This document shows positions 22,830-63,684 of a stretch of DNA of 64,000 nucleotides, in pieces. Location: positions 42,273,926 through 42,337,925 of the forward strand of contig CM051036.1 in NCBI GenBank assembly GCA_027627225.1. Direction: 5' to 3'. Position numbers and translations under genes: made by a program. The stretch is from Congeria kusceri. Taxonomy: Eukaryota > Mollusca > Bivalvia > Myida > Dreissenidae. Every line of letters starts with the position of its first letter. Positions within the stretch are counted from its first letter, which is position 1. Under the pieces are notes generated by a model. That model had not been told where the DNA came from. It searched no databases and worked only from the letters and a program-made list of their open reading frames with translations.

Positions 22830-24990
22830 ATGTTTTAAAATACTTCACACATTATAGTGACTTATTTATACAAACTGTTCAACTGCATATACGAAAGCGG
22901 TGAATTTCCAGATGAATATAGCCACAGCATTATATTCCCAATACATAAGAAAGGACCCAAAACGGACCCCAAACACTTCAGGGCAATATCTGTATCAAAC
23001 AGTTATCAGCAAAAATTTTATCAGTATTTTGACCAATCGACTTGTTAAATGGTGCGATGAAAACTAAATCATAGACAAATCGCAGGCGGGTTTCGTGCGG
23101 GCTGCTCTACGATTGAGATCATTTTTAACATGAAGTCAGTAATTCAAAAATATATAACGCGCAAACGTGGGCGTTTTTATGTGTTTTACGTGGATTATTT
23201 TAAAGCATTTGACAGTTGTAAACACAGTAAAATATGAGAATGTATGGCCAGAAACAGTATAGATGGACGTTTTTTTTTTATCTATATTTATAGATATGTA
23301 TAGAAAAATGAAAGCTTGTGTAAATGGTCCGAGCGGTTTAACTGACGTATTCGTCTGTGAGGTCGGCACAAAATAAGGCTGTTTGTCTTCGCCGATTATT
23401 TTTGCCATGCTTATGGATGAATTAATTAAATACATTCGAATGAAAATAAATAACGGTGTATTCATCTCGAACGATGCAAACGATTTATAAGCATTCACGT
23501 ATGCCGACGACGTCGCGAGTTATGGCGACACTACTATAAACCTACAAAGGATCATAAACTGTATTGATGACTTTTGCACACAAGTAAGCATGAAAATAAA
23601 CACGGACAAGTCAAAAGTACTGGTATTTAGAAACGGAGGACCGCTGAGGATATATGAAAAGTGGAGGTATAACAATGTACTGCTGGAAGTTGTTCCCTTT
23701 TATAAATATTCAGGAGCGTTTTTCAACCCTAAACTCTGTTGGACAATGACAAAAGAAACGCTGGCTAAACAAGTCCAAAAGGCAGTGATTAACATATTCT
23801 CTTACGAAAAATATTTCGGGAACTTTACAACAACAGACGCGTTCAAGATTTTTGACGCAGTAGTGACACCTATATTATGTTACTCTTCAGAAATATGGGG
23901 ATATAACATAAGCTATGTAACAGAAATAATTCAAGTCAACTTCTGTAAACGACTATGTGGACTGAACAAGAACGTGAATAATTTCCTATCGCTTAGTGAG
24001 TGCGGTCGACTCCTTTATCTTTTACATACCAGACTCGTGTGATAAAATACTGGCTACGTCTATGGCATATGCCATCAACGAGGTACCCAAGACAATGTTA
24101 CCTTATGCTCAGAGATCACGATGCTACTGGAAGAAGGTAGGGGGCTTCGCACGTAAAACGTCTTCCTGTTGAGAACGGCTTTGGGTACGCCTGGATCTCA
24201 GACGCTGTTGGGGACGTCAATATATTCCTTTACACGTTTAAATCTAGACTCGAAGATTGTGCTCTACCGAAACTTCAGTCGGATATAAACAATTCCCCCA
24301 AGTGTTTCTACTATCGTGAATACAAAACATTGCTAAACGCAGAACGATATATTGATATAAACCTCACATGTATTCTCAAACGGTCACTATCGAACTTTCG
24401 ATGCTCCGGACACAAACTCATGATAGAAACCGGTCGACACCATAGCAATGACCGAGAAATGAGGTTCTGTGAATATTGTTTAAATCGTAATGTCACGATG
24501 GTTGAAGATGAATACCACGTGTTTTTTTAATGTCCATTATATGAAAATATAAGAGATATATACTTTATAGACGAATGGAAAACTAGTGTACATAATATAT
24601 GGTTATTTAAATCGATTATGTCAGACGTAAGAGATAAGAGTTTTCGCGCCGTCGCTTCTTTCGTTTATCATTGTGGTATTGCTAGAGACAATTTCCAGGA
24701 AAATGCAAATCAGACATAAATGTGTCTAGTGTCTACAGACGGTCATATATTGTTTGAACAATTCAATGTATATATTCGTATGTTCATATCTATCCAATAT
24801 TATGTCAATGTTTATCCCCGTTTTTACCTCGTTATCACCGGGTTATACATGTTTTTGTTTAATAGTTAAATACCATATTATATGCAACGCATACAACATT
24901 GTCAGGTATTTGCTATTACTTTTATATTGTTTAACAAAAGGTCTGATCGAGTGTATTTTGGACTGGTGGCCTTGAATTACAATAAACTAT
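22830..24990 (+). mobile_element. Non-LTR retrotransposon remnant with reverse transcriptase motifs
   Basis: Frameshifted and stop-containing reading frame along about 2 kb. Landmarks: IIFPIHKKGPKTDPKHFRAI (about 22930), FYVDYFKAFD (about 23180, RT motif A), AYADDV (about 23500, the catalytic YxDD box, intact), KINTDKSKVLVF (about 23600), and a C-terminal zinc-finger-like region CEYC...EDEYHVFF then CPLY (24470-24540). The 3' end is near 24990 (tattgatattggtattgg). Several frame breaks, so inactive. Confidence 0.85.
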
Positions 24991-25004
24991 TGATATTGGT
25001 ATTG

Positions 25005-26010
25005 GAATTACTAACTTACTAGAAAATTTTCATAATTATTGTGATATATGGAAATTAGACATAAATGTCGAAAAAACAAAAATCCTTGTATTTGGAGATA
25101 GGCCTAAACGTGCTAGAAATTTTGTTGTTAGGAACAAACGGTTTGAAATTGTTGATAGTTTTATATATCTTGGTGTACTGTTTTCAAAAAATAGAAGTTT
25201 TTCAAATGCCAAATTACATATTATTTAACAAGCAAGAAAGGCTCGTTTTAGCCTGTATGTTAAAATCAGAAATCTACACCTACCAATTGATTGTCAGTTG
25301 AAGTTATTTGATAATACAATGGTCCCAACTTTATTATATGCATATGAGGTATGGGGATTTGGGGATTTAAACGGTATTGAGAAAATACATACTGATTTTC
25401 TTAAACATATTTTGCAGGTTAAAAAAAGCACCACGGATGTTATGTTGTTTGGAGACATCGGCCGCTTTCTATATATAATAACAATTAAAGAAAAAGAATT
25501 ATTGGCTTTTAGTATAGGCTTCTGAATAACCAGTCAACACTGTCTTCATTTTCATAAAGAGTGTTTCTGAACGATTATTTGGTTAGAAATAACTCATATA
25601 CCTGGTTTAGCTGCTTTTAAAATATCCTAGATGAATGCGGCTTGAGCTTTATTTGGTATAATCAATGCTTTGATGGAAGCAAGGAAGCGTTGTTGTATCT
25701 TGTTGAAACAAGCCTGAAAAATCAATATTTACAAAATTGGTATAGCATTGTTATTAAATCAAACAATTGCAATCTTTGTAATCTAAATGATGTGGGTGAT
25801 GATTTCCATTAAATACTTAAGAGCACCTTTTTTTACTGTGGGTAGGAAACGTATGATGTCGTTATTCATTCTTACCAATTTAAATATACTTACGTTACAA
25901 CGGGTCATGAATAAAAGCAATATTGACAAACTAATTAAGTTAAGTACATTCATACAATTAATATGTAAAACCGTACACAACCCACCCGGAAACAGAACAA
26001 GCTAATATTT
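25005..26010 (+). mobile_element. Second non-LTR retrotransposon fragment
   Basis: Starts after the YxDD region: CDIWKLDINVEKTKILVFG, SFIYLGVLFSKNRSFSN, KLFDNTMVPTLLYAYEVWG, EKIHTDFLKHILQVKKST. It then decays through stops to a C-terminal part APFFTVGRKRMMSLF. 5'-truncated, lying head-to-tail behind the element ending at about 24990. Its sequence is closer to that of the 18.2-kb remnant than to its neighbour, by eye. Confidence 0.75.
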
Positions 26011-26339
26011 ATAATACCCTGCTCACCATTTATGTCTACGTCGCTCTTTGTTTCTTGCCATCTTAGTAGATTACATAGCTGTTTATAGTTATTAAACTAG
26101 CGAAACATTGTTGTTTAGGAACCTTTTCAGCCTGGTATTCTATATATTTGTATATGTATATTATGGTGTACCTCTTGTCACATATATTATATGTGCTGAG
26201 TGAAACTTAGTAAATCATACAAATAATAGTAAAGAATCGACTTAAACACGCACTGGCTAGCTTGACTGATAAATAATAATGCAGGTAAATATAAAATAAA
26301 ACGTCTCTTTTTTATTCCTTTTCATTATCACATTTTTTA

Positions 26340-26575
26340 TATCATCATGAATTATAGTCATCATCATTATCATCATCATCGTCGTCATCATGGTCATCAT
26401 CATCATCACCACCACCATCATTACAACCAACATATCACAATCATCATCACTAGTATCATGAACATCATCACCCCCACTACCACCATCATCTTGATCATCT
26501 TTACTACCACCGCCACCGCCAACGCCACCACTGCCACCACCACCACTACAACAACATCTCTGGCGCTTCACATTT
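26340..26575. repeat. ATC/ACC-rich microsatellite
   Basis: Imperfect catcatcatcac/caccaccac trinucleotides. The His-, Thr- or Gly-rich open frames here on both strands are by-products. Confidence 0.9.
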
Positions 26576-26593
26576 AAATACATTCATCACAAA

Positions 26594-26875
26594 GCCGGGC
26601 CGGCTAGCTCAGTAGAGCGCTGGACTTCAAACCGAGGGTTCGATTCCCAGCCCGGCCACATAACTTGTGTGGGGATTGGTCATGAAATTATTTCTACGGC
26701 CATTCTCCCGCTACCTCTGATTCAAGTAGGGCAGTTATCAGTTACTGGCATAAGTATGTGCACTTAGTACTGGTAAACCAGCTTACCCAGGAAAAGTGTG
26801 AGTAGGTTAACTGACCGCCGTTATATGACTGAAATACTGTTGAATACGGCGATAAATCCAAACAAACAAACAAAC
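26594..26875 (+). mobile_element. tRNA-derived SINE, full length
   Basis: tRNA-like head 26594-26658 with A-box-like ggctagctcagtagagcgc and B-box ggttcgattcc, closed by a gccgggc/gcccggc acceptor-like stem. It is followed by the body (cataacttgtgtggggattg, gtgcacttagtactggtaaa) and an (aaac)n tail. Members of the family: 15978, 27990-28276 (minus) and 55420-55712 (minus). Not scored as a working tRNA gene. Confidence 0.85.
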
Positions 26876-26968
26876 ATTCATCACAACCACTTACATGATC
26901 CTTCCAATCCGTAACCAACCGTATAAGGATCTATATGTTATTAAATCATGATGTGTGTTCTAATTCAG

Positions 26969-55215
<28,247 letters not shown>

Positions 55216-55419
55216 ACTGCAATGATACAATATTACATGATAATATATATGTATAATACATGCACATTTAAACTAGGTTTTAACTCTGTGTTTCTCTGTC
55301 ATTGACGTTTTGTTATTGTCATGAAGGTAACTTTACGCTTTATGATGAAAGAAGCCATAAAACGTGATTGCTTACGCGCAAAAGTGCCTTTGTTTGTGTG
55401 TTATATTATGTGTTTTGAT

Positions 55420-55712
55420 TGTTGGGTTTTTTCGCCGTTTTTAATAGTATTTCAGTCATATCACGGCGGTCAGTTAACCTACTCACACTTTTCCTGGGCA
55501 AGCTTAACCGATCCAAGCGGTTTACCAGTACTAAGTGTACATACCTGTGCCAGTTACTGACAACTGCCCTACTTGAATCAGAAGGTAGGGGGATAATGGC
55601 CGTAGAAATAAATTCATGACCAATCCCCACACAAGTTATGTGGCCGGGCTGGGGATCGAACTCACGATCCCCGGATTGATAGTCTAGTCTACCAACTGAG
55701 CTAGCCGGACCC
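55420..55712 (-). mobile_element. tRNA-derived SINE, reverse copy
   Basis: Minus-strand head ggctagctcagttggtagac with B-box gagttcgatcccc at 55712-55640, the cataacttgtgtggggattg body, ending near 55420. First family, as at 26594. Confidence 0.8.
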
Positions 55713-55739
55713 TGTATATAGCTATGTGAACTAAGTGTA

Positions 55740-56750
55740 CAACAGAGTTATGTAAATGGAATAACAAAATTCTATTGCATGTTTTTCTCAGTTTTCAATG
55801 TCCACTTAAATGATTCTAGCGTTTATTGTTTTTGTTGAAATCATGTACAAACCATATCCCCAGGTGTTCTATTACTCTATTTTAACACGTTAGAATACGT
55901 ACATTACGCTTTTATACGTCGCAAAAAGTGGGCTAAGAGTGATAGAACTGTGGGTGTTCACCTCACTGCACACAAATGGGGTACCAAGTTATATTGTGCT
56001 TGGTAGCATCATTTGTCTTTGGGCATTTGTGTCATTTTAGGAAACTACGATGTCAGGGTTAATTTTTTATGATGTCGACGTCAGTTATTAACGCAATGAC
56101 GTCGCCCAGATAGCCGGAATATTGCAGGCATGGGCGGCCTATCGCACTCTACATAACTATCATGTTTCAGGATGCGAGCTCTTATAGCTTTCTTACAATA
56201 ACGCACTTTTCAAGATCACGTCAGTTTTTAACGTAATGAAGATGCCAGAGCGGTCGGGCTTTTTCAGACCATTGAGCCCAACCCACAACCCAATGTTATG
56301 AAATTCTAGTTCGTATGCTTTTCTAAATTACCTGCAAAAAAACTGTATTTTATAACTCGGTTTTGGATAGAGTGATGAAACTTGGTAGTTCGTAGTGCTC
56401 GATGGACTGCATCATTTATCGTGTTTAAAGGTTAATGGAGGAGAGCTGCGAAAACCTGGAAAATCTTCTGAGGTAAACGTCATTTATTAACTTTATTACG
56501 TCACCAGGAAGGTGACTTAGTATGCACGCGTAGACCACTAAATCCAAACATTGTTGTTTTTGTTTTGTGATTTTAGCTATATAGTTTGTGTAACCTCTTG
56601 CAACGGTCGTTTCCTGTTGTATACCCACCGGCTATTGTTGTTTTAGTTTATCTACGTACGTTACGAGTTCTTAAGGGCATGCGTGGCCCTTGAGCCCTAC
56701 AAAGCTTAAACGTTACGGGGTCTTACAACTTAACGCACTCTTCACATCGA
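55740..56750. other. Intergenic, nothing recognised
   Basis: AT-rich downstream region of the receptor gene. No coding or repeat signal I can support. Confidence 0.45.
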
Positions 56751-56754
56751 CGTC

Positions 56755-56865
56755 AACGCCGTTGCCTTTTGGTTAGGGCGTCCGGCTACGGAGCGGGAGG
56801 TCGAAGGTTCGGGTCTCGCACAGGTCTCTTTCTGATATGGCCGGTTGCCTACCCAGCAGCTTGTT
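56755..56865 (+). mobile_element. tRNA-like SINE head
   Basis: ttttggttagggcgtccggc (A-box-like), then gaaggttcgggtctcgc (B-box-like), then a non-tRNA tail. No closing acceptor stem, so it is unlikely to be a working tRNA. Confidence 0.5.
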
Positions 56866-56867
56866 AA

Positions 56868-57420
56868 AACAGGAAGACATCAGAACATAGACAGAGATCG
56901 ACGCAAATGTGTGCTATGCAATTTTAATGACATCGAAGATGAATACCACTTTGTATTAAAATGTCCATACTACTCAGAGTGCAGAAAAAAAACTTATTCC
57001 AAAATGTTATAGGTCCCGTCGCAATATGTACAAGTTTATTGAGCTTTTAAATTGTACAAAACAAATAGTCCTAAGAAAACTAGCCATTTTTTGTTTAAAA
57101 TGCTTCAAAATAAGAGAACGTGTGATATATTTAGCATACATTGATTATATTTTACATAAATCAAAACAAATGTATGATATATTATTATATTGTTATTGCT
57201 CAAATATTTATATGATGTTGTAAGTTTGATAATGCAAATGTCAACCTCCATCCATGTGGCACTCTCACGCCAAACATGTATATTTCATGTTCTTGTACTT
57301 GTGATTGAACTGATGTATATGTTTGTATTACAAACGCATGTATTTTGTATACTCATATAATTATATATATGTTAATGACGATGAGCTGTTCTGTGCTTAA
57401 GTCGAAATAAACTTCTGTTC
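56868..57420 (+). mobile_element. 3' end of a non-LTR retrotransposon
   Basis: One frame reads RHQNIDRDRRKCVLCNFND, then IEDEYHFVLKCPYYSECRKK, the same C-terminal Cys-rich signature as the elements at 18.2 and 22.8 kb. An AT-rich 3' UTR follows, with a ttctgttctgttcagttct tail near 57410. 5'-truncated. Confidence 0.7.
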
Positions 57421-57895
57421 TGTTCAGTTCTTTTCTGTTAAATCAAAGGGAACCGATTGCTTTCATGCCAAGCGCCCGGCAATTAGGATAGGAATCGGGA
57501 GTAAAGATGTTCATCAGTAAAAGTGTGTCATAAATCAAAACTGGATGGCCCTTAATCGGAAGGGGTGGCATTATAATAAACAAACAATTTACTTTACTTT
57601 TTATTAATGTACAACGCCGCCAGGGAACGAGCGGTCGCAACGAAAGTTTCAATATTATAGCCTGTGTACATTTAATAATATCCTACACGGTGTTCGTTGT
57701 TATATAATGAGTTAATAAGACCATATTTCAAGATACCACATAACCAGATCAAATTTTAGAAAAAAATTCAAGATTTATTGAAACAAACATCGTGCAATCA
57801 ATTTTTACTCGCACAGAATCGCTGTATCACAATGTGTGATTTTTATTAAACGCTTACTTTAGGAATTTAGACAGGTCGTTATCTCAAATTTTCCA

Positions 57896-59512
57896 TTAGG
57901 CATAAATTAAAATTAAGTTTGTTTGCCCTTTACCGACCGACCCCCAAAAAAGCCGCCGACTCAAAATATTTTATTGCAAAATCTGCGGTAATTATTTGTT
58001 TATTACGTTATTTTTCTTGCTTTAAATTTCGTTTTTTTTCGCTCACAACTTTCATTGGCAATTTTTTATCATTAAGGCGCTTGAACAAAAGATTATAATG
58101 CGTTTGAGTGTGAAAACAAGCGCCTAGTGACCGGATACTAGTAAACATGGTGTGTTTCACGTTTTGTCGTGTACACAGCGGTCGACGTATGACGCCATCA
58201 TCAGTGTAGAGAATTATGTTTTGTTTCAAGGTTAGATACCAGTAAATAGTGGGGTGATCCCCTTGAAAGTTGTCCGTATATTAAATAGTTCGCTTTTTCT
58301 TCTGTCAAAAGAGGCATTTCGCATAACGGACATTTCTTGTATGCATTTTGATGTATCATGACACCGAATTACTTTAAATTTGAATATTCAGCAGTTTATG
58401 TATAGGCAGCATGTGCTTTTGTCGAAATCGCGAGTGTTTCTTACAGGTGACTACAATCGAGTGAGATGAATTTTCTTAGAAGTGAAATTTCTTAACATTT
58501 TTTTTTTAATTTTGAAAGCAGAGAGAACCATCTTTCCAAAGAGAGACTGGCACTATCTGAATCAAAGTGGCCAATCATGCCAGAAGATTTTGCTGTTTTA
58601 CAATGGGACCATGTGGAGATTTGATTTATCTATTTCTAACATTCAGCGTGTTTGTTGAAATCAAGAAATAAATACAAAATTCATAAAGTTGAAAAAAGTA
58701 AAACTTGCGATGACGTAGTGAATGATCTATTGTGCGTGGTAGACAAGAACAAGAAAATTACCGACAAAGTTTCGATTTCAGTTAGCAAATCAACAAGTGG
58801 CTGTGCAGAAAAGTTTCACCCTGATATTAACAAAATAGTGTATGTCCATACTGGCTTTGTTAAGGAATAATTCTTCTATCAGCAGCCAACATTTTACATA
58901 TGATAATAGTATTAAACTGTTGTTTGTTGAACTGTCATTTACAAAAACACAGTTTATATTTGAGAGGACTGAGACATCCGAGTTAGCAATATTTCTGATT
59001 TTCTTATTTGTGATATTTTCATCAAATTATTTTTAATTTTCAATTCATTGATATGACATTTTTCTAGTCAAACAGTATGTATTTGTACTGTATTAATATG
59101 ATAGGGACTGTCTAGTCAGTTCAGCCATTGATAATAATACACATGTTTTCTTGTAAGACAGTATGTATCTATGCTGTATAAATTAATATGTGTGTCTAGT
59201 TAATTCAGACATTGGTATTAAATAGAATGCAAGTACTTCACACTTTTTTAAAAGCATTGCGTATTCTATTTTATGTTATGTCCCTTATTAAAGCCAGTTT
59301 TACCATGTATATTCTTGGTTGTATCAATCAAGATGAAGACAGTAATTGTGATTTTCAAACAAAGATATTGTATTGCTATTGCTATTATTTGTCATGTACG
59401 ACAAAAATTAAATTCTCGAAATAAAATAAAATATTTTTCCTACCTACCGACCCACCTCTAAAATTTTGGGTCGGTATAGCGGAAACAAAAGATTTTTTAT
59501 TTGGGCCTTAAA
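57896..59512. mobile_element. 1.6-kb segment with inverted termini (possible DNA transposon)
   Basis: Left end 57896-57945 (agtttgtttgccctttacc, then gaccgaccccc) and right end 59470-59512 (gggtcggtatagcgg, then aaacaaaagattttttattt) are imperfect inverted repeats of about 43 bp. Inside, 58652-58870 is a Lys- and Asp-rich open frame (MLKSRNKYKIHKVEKSKT...) I do not recognise. Termini resemble those of 17677-20915. Confidence 0.45.
58652..58870 (+). CDS. Unrecognised 72-codon ORF in a repeat-bounded segment
   Basis: Charged, non-repetitive composition (KTCDDVVNDLLCVVDKNKK, SGCAEKFHPDINKIVYVHT). Just upstream in another frame another protein-like stretch occurs (ERTIFPKRDWHYLNQSGQS), so a frameshifted longer gene, such as one carried by the element, is possible. 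No known motif. Weak call. Confidence 0.2.
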   Translation: MLKSRNKYKIHKVEKSKTCDDVVNDLLCVVDKNKKITDKVSISVSKSTSGCAEKFHPDINKIVYVHTGFVKE

Positions 59513-59715
59513 TAGCGCATTCAGTAGCAGATGGTATGGTTTATGTGCGTATGATGGACTTCCAATGTAACTAGAGTTGAAATGCTTATGTAACTATATA
59601 CACGTATAAACGTATTCCCCACGGAACCAAAATACAACACATGAGAATGGAACTTTTAGACACGTTTATACGCAGAGTTATTTTATCCCGCACATTTGCA
59701 TACACTATTATACAA

Positions 59716-59776
59716 ATATGGACTTTTTAGCTGTGCATTATCATGTGATGGTGCACAGCAAAATCCATATTGAACA
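59716..59776. mobile_element. Foldback element, half copy
   Basis: atggactttttagctgtgca, then ccatcac-type centre and gcacagcaaaatccatattg; related to 33862-33970. Confidence 0.5.
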
Positions 59777-59815
59777 AGGCGACAGTCGATTTTTTTGATA
59801 AACTAAGTTTTTTTT

Positions 59816-60240
59816 AGCTCACCTGAGCAAGAAGTGCTCAGTGAGCTATTGGTATAGGGGACTTCTCATGCGTCGTCCGTCTGTCGTCCGTGTGCCGTCA
59901 AGCATTTTGTTCGTTTATTCACGCTGGAGACTTCACTTTTTATCCAATCTTAACCAAACTTGCACAGTTTGTGTATGACGATAAAATCTCGGATGTGATT
60001 GTTATTGGGTCAGATCACAACAGTAACACTAGAGTTATTGCCCCTTTATCATGCAAAAAAGTGCAAAAATGCCTTTTTCCAACATATAGACTTAATTTTC
60101 CATCCAATCTTAACCTAACTTTCACAGTTTGTGTATGACCATCAGATCTCAGCAGATGCAAAAAATGGGCCAGATCGTATTTCAAACACCAGAGTTATTG
60201 CCCTTTGTTTATTAAAAAAGTATACAACAATGGATGGAGA
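59816..60240. repeat. Dispersed bivalve-type repeat, reverse orientation
   Basis: Starts at the tip agctcacctgagcaagaagt, then ggtataggggacttc and units with agagttattgcccctttatc. Opposite-strand relative of 40093-41563. Confidence 0.7.
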
Positions 60241-62958
60241 GTAAGTTGGTTCCTTGTTCCTTGTTCCGTATTCGAACAAGGAACAAGGAACAGTTCCTTA
60301 TTCCTTATTCAAACGAAATATATTTGATACAAACTATTTAATAAAGAAAATACACACAATTGTTGAGTATATAAAAACAAAGCCAAATATAAAATAATTC
60401 ATTATATAATTCACGAATAAGGAATAAGGAACCAGTTCATTATTCCTTATTCAAACCGAATGAGGAACTGGCATTTTCTAAATTAAAATACATTTATAGT
60501 GAACCAAAGTGGCAACATACATATGAAAAATCATTGTATATATATTGAGAATGATAAAATATTTATTATAACAAATTTCAGCTTAGTTTAGTAATTGAAA
60601 ACCCAGTTCCTTTTTCGCGGCCGAATCAGGAACAAGGAACCAGTTCCTTATTCCTTATTCAAAACCGAATAAGGAACTGACATTTTTTTTAACTTAAAAC
60701 AATATTTATAATGAACCAAAGAGGGCCACATACATATGAAAGTCATTGTAAATATATAAATAATTATAAAATAGTCATTGTAACACATTTCAGCTTAGTA
60801 CAGTAATTGTAAACCCAGTTCCTTTTTGGCGTCCGAATCAGGAACAAGGAACCAGTTCCTTATTCCTTATTCAAATTGAATAAGGAACTGGCATTTTTTA
60901 ACTTAAAAAATGTCTATAATGAACCAAAGAGGGCCACATACATATGAAAGTCATTGTAAATATATAAATAATTATAAAATATTCATTGTAACACATTTCA
61001 GCTTACAACAATAATTGAAAACCAAGTTCCTTTTTGCTGCCGAATCAGGAACAAGGAACCAGTTCCTTGTTTCTGATTCAAACTGAATAAGGAACTGGCT
61101 TTTTTACATTAAAACATATTTAAAATGAACCAAATTGGGCCACATACATACGAAAATCGTTGTGTATACATGTAGAATAATAAATTACATATTACAAAAC
61201 ATTTCTATTAACTTCAGTAATTGAAAACCCAGTTCCTTTTTCGTGGCCGAATCAGGAACAAGGAACCAGTTCCTTGTTTCTGATTCAAACTGAATAAGGA
61301 ACTGGCTTTTTTTTACATTAAAACATCTTTAAAATGAACCAAATTGGGCCACACACATATGAAAATCGTTGTGTAGACATGTATAATAATAAATTATATA
61401 TTACAAAACATTTATATTAACTTCGGTCATTGAAAGCCCAGTTCCTTTTTGGCGGCCGAATCAGGAACAAGGAACCAGTTCCTTATTCCTTATTCAAATT
61501 GAATAAGGAACTGGCATTTTTTAACTTAAAAAATGTCTATAATGAACCAAAGAGGGCCCAATGCATATGAAAGTCATTGTAAATATATAAATAATTATAA
61601 AATAGTCATTGTAACACATTTCAGCTTACAACAGTAATTGAAAACCCAGTTCCTTTTTGCTGCCGAATCAGGAACAAGGAACCAGTTCCTTGTTCCTGAT
61701 TCAAACTGAATAAGGAACTGGCTTTTTTTTACATTAAAACATATTTAAAATGAACCAAATTGGGCCACATACATATGAAAATCGTTGTGTAGACATGTAG
61801 AATAACAAATTATATATTACAAAACATTTCTATTAACTTCAGTCATTGAAAACCCAGTTCCTTTTTCGCGGCCGAATCAGGAACAAGGAACCAGTTCCTT
61901 GTTCCTGATTCAAACTGAATAAGGAACTGGCTTTTTTTTACATTAAAACATATTTAAAATGAACCAAATTGGGCCACATACATATGAAAATCGTTGTGTA
62001 GACATGTAGAATAATAAATTATATATTACAAAACATTTTTATTAACTTCATTCATTGAAAGCCCATTTCATTTTTGGCGGCCGAATCAGGAACAAGGAAC
62101 CAGTTCCTTATTCCTTATTCAAATTGAATAAGGAACTGGCATTTTTTAACTTAAAACATGTCTATAATGAACCAAAGAGGGCCACATGCATATGAAAGTC
62201 ATTGTAAATATATAAATAATTATAAAATAGTCATTGTAACACATTTCAGCTTACAACAGTAATTGAAAACCCAGTTCCTTTTTGCTGCCGAATCAGGAAC
62301 AAGGAACCAGTTCCTTGTTCCTGATTCAAACTGAATAAGGAACTGGCTTTTTTTTACATTAAAACATATTTAAAATGAACCAAATTGGGCCACATACATA
62401 TGAAAATCGTTGTGTAGACATGTAGAATAATAAATTATATATTACAAAACATTTCTATTAACTTCAGTCATTGAAAACCCAGTTCCTTTTTCGCGGCCGA
62501 ATCAGGAACAAGGAACCAGTTCCTTGTTCCTGATTCAAACTGAATAAGGAACTGGCTTTTTTTTTTACATTACAACATATTTAAAATGAACCAAATTGGG
62601 CCACATACATATGAAAATCGTTGTGTAGACATGTAGAATAATAAATTATATATTACAAAACATTTTTATTAACTTCAGTCATTGAAAACCCAGTTCCTTT
62701 TTCGCGGCCGAATCAGGAACAAGGAACCAGTTCCTTGTTCCTGATTCAAACTGAATAAGGAACTGGCTTTTTTTACATTAAAACATATTTAAAATGAACC
62801 AAATTGGGCCACATACATATGAAAATCGTTGTGTAGACATGTAGAATAATAAATTATATATTACAAAACATTTCTATTAACTTCTACACAACGATTTTCA
62901 TATGTATGTGGCCCAATTTGGTTCATTTTAAATATGTTTTAATGTAAAAAAAGCCAGT
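60240..62958. repeat. 205-210-bp satellite array with higher-order pattern
   Basis: Twelve units, each with the palindrome aggaacaaggaac-ca-gttccttgttcct or its ttattcc variant and closed by aaggaactgg. Two unit types, A (aaccaaattgggccac, ttgtgtagacatg) and B (aaccaaagagggccac, tcattgtaaatata), run B,A,A three times from 60884, with B-like units before and an extra A after. The last 75 bases (62884-62958) repeat part of an A unit in inverted orientation. Confidence 0.92.
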
Positions 62959-62959
62959 T

Positions 62960-63680
62960 AAATGTGTGAGTTCAAAAATTTTCATTTATTCAAATGGGAA
63001 TATAAGCAGTCAGTTAATAAGATGAGTAAGGCAATAATGCCATTAACTCTTTATTATATATCATAACACAAGTAATTTTAACTTTCTGTTTCTTGAGAAG
63101 CATGTCTAGTTAGAGTAAGTAGAATGTTGAAAATGTGTGCAGTGTGCATTTTTTACCATACCATTGCACCTTTAAGCGACACTACACAAAGTGCAATACA
63201 TGTTATTAAATTGTGTAGTTCCATATGCTCACCAACTAAACAACTTCTCCCAATCTGTATCTTATTAACTTTTTTTTTCGGACGATTTTTGGTAGAACCT
63301 GACCAGAATTAACTTCAGGAGTATTGCGTTTAGTCATGTGTCATTTTTCTTTTCGGACCCATGTTGCAGACGAACTTTAAAAAACTTTCCCAAAATTAAA
63401 TATTATTTTACCTGCAAACCATTACGTTAAGAAACATCACGACTATTGCCATTGGTTATTCGCAAATCGATTATCCAATGAGAAAGGTCGTAATAACAAT
63501 AGACGGAACGGTGTGATGGTAAACTTTACCCTCTATTATGACAGTACTCGTACACAAAATGCTTCGAAACTGCCGGACAGGACTCGCCATTTACAAAATG
63601 CATGCGTCCCGCGAACGCACATAAACTGAAACTTTGCGTCTACGGCAATATTATTGCGTCCTGGACGCAGGACGCAGAGG
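62960..63680. other. Intergenic, nothing recognised
   Basis: Unique-looking AT-rich sequence between the satellite and the terminal repeat; short open frames only. Confidence 0.45.
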
Positions 63681-63684
63681 TAAA

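Noticed and set aside
26257..26583. Gly/Asp/Met-rich and His-rich proteins
   Set aside because: Translations of a trinucleotide microsatellite.
26594..26660. Functional tRNA gene
   Set aside because: The head is followed by a conserved SINE body and an (aaac)n tail and recurs in several copies, so it is a SINE promoter region.
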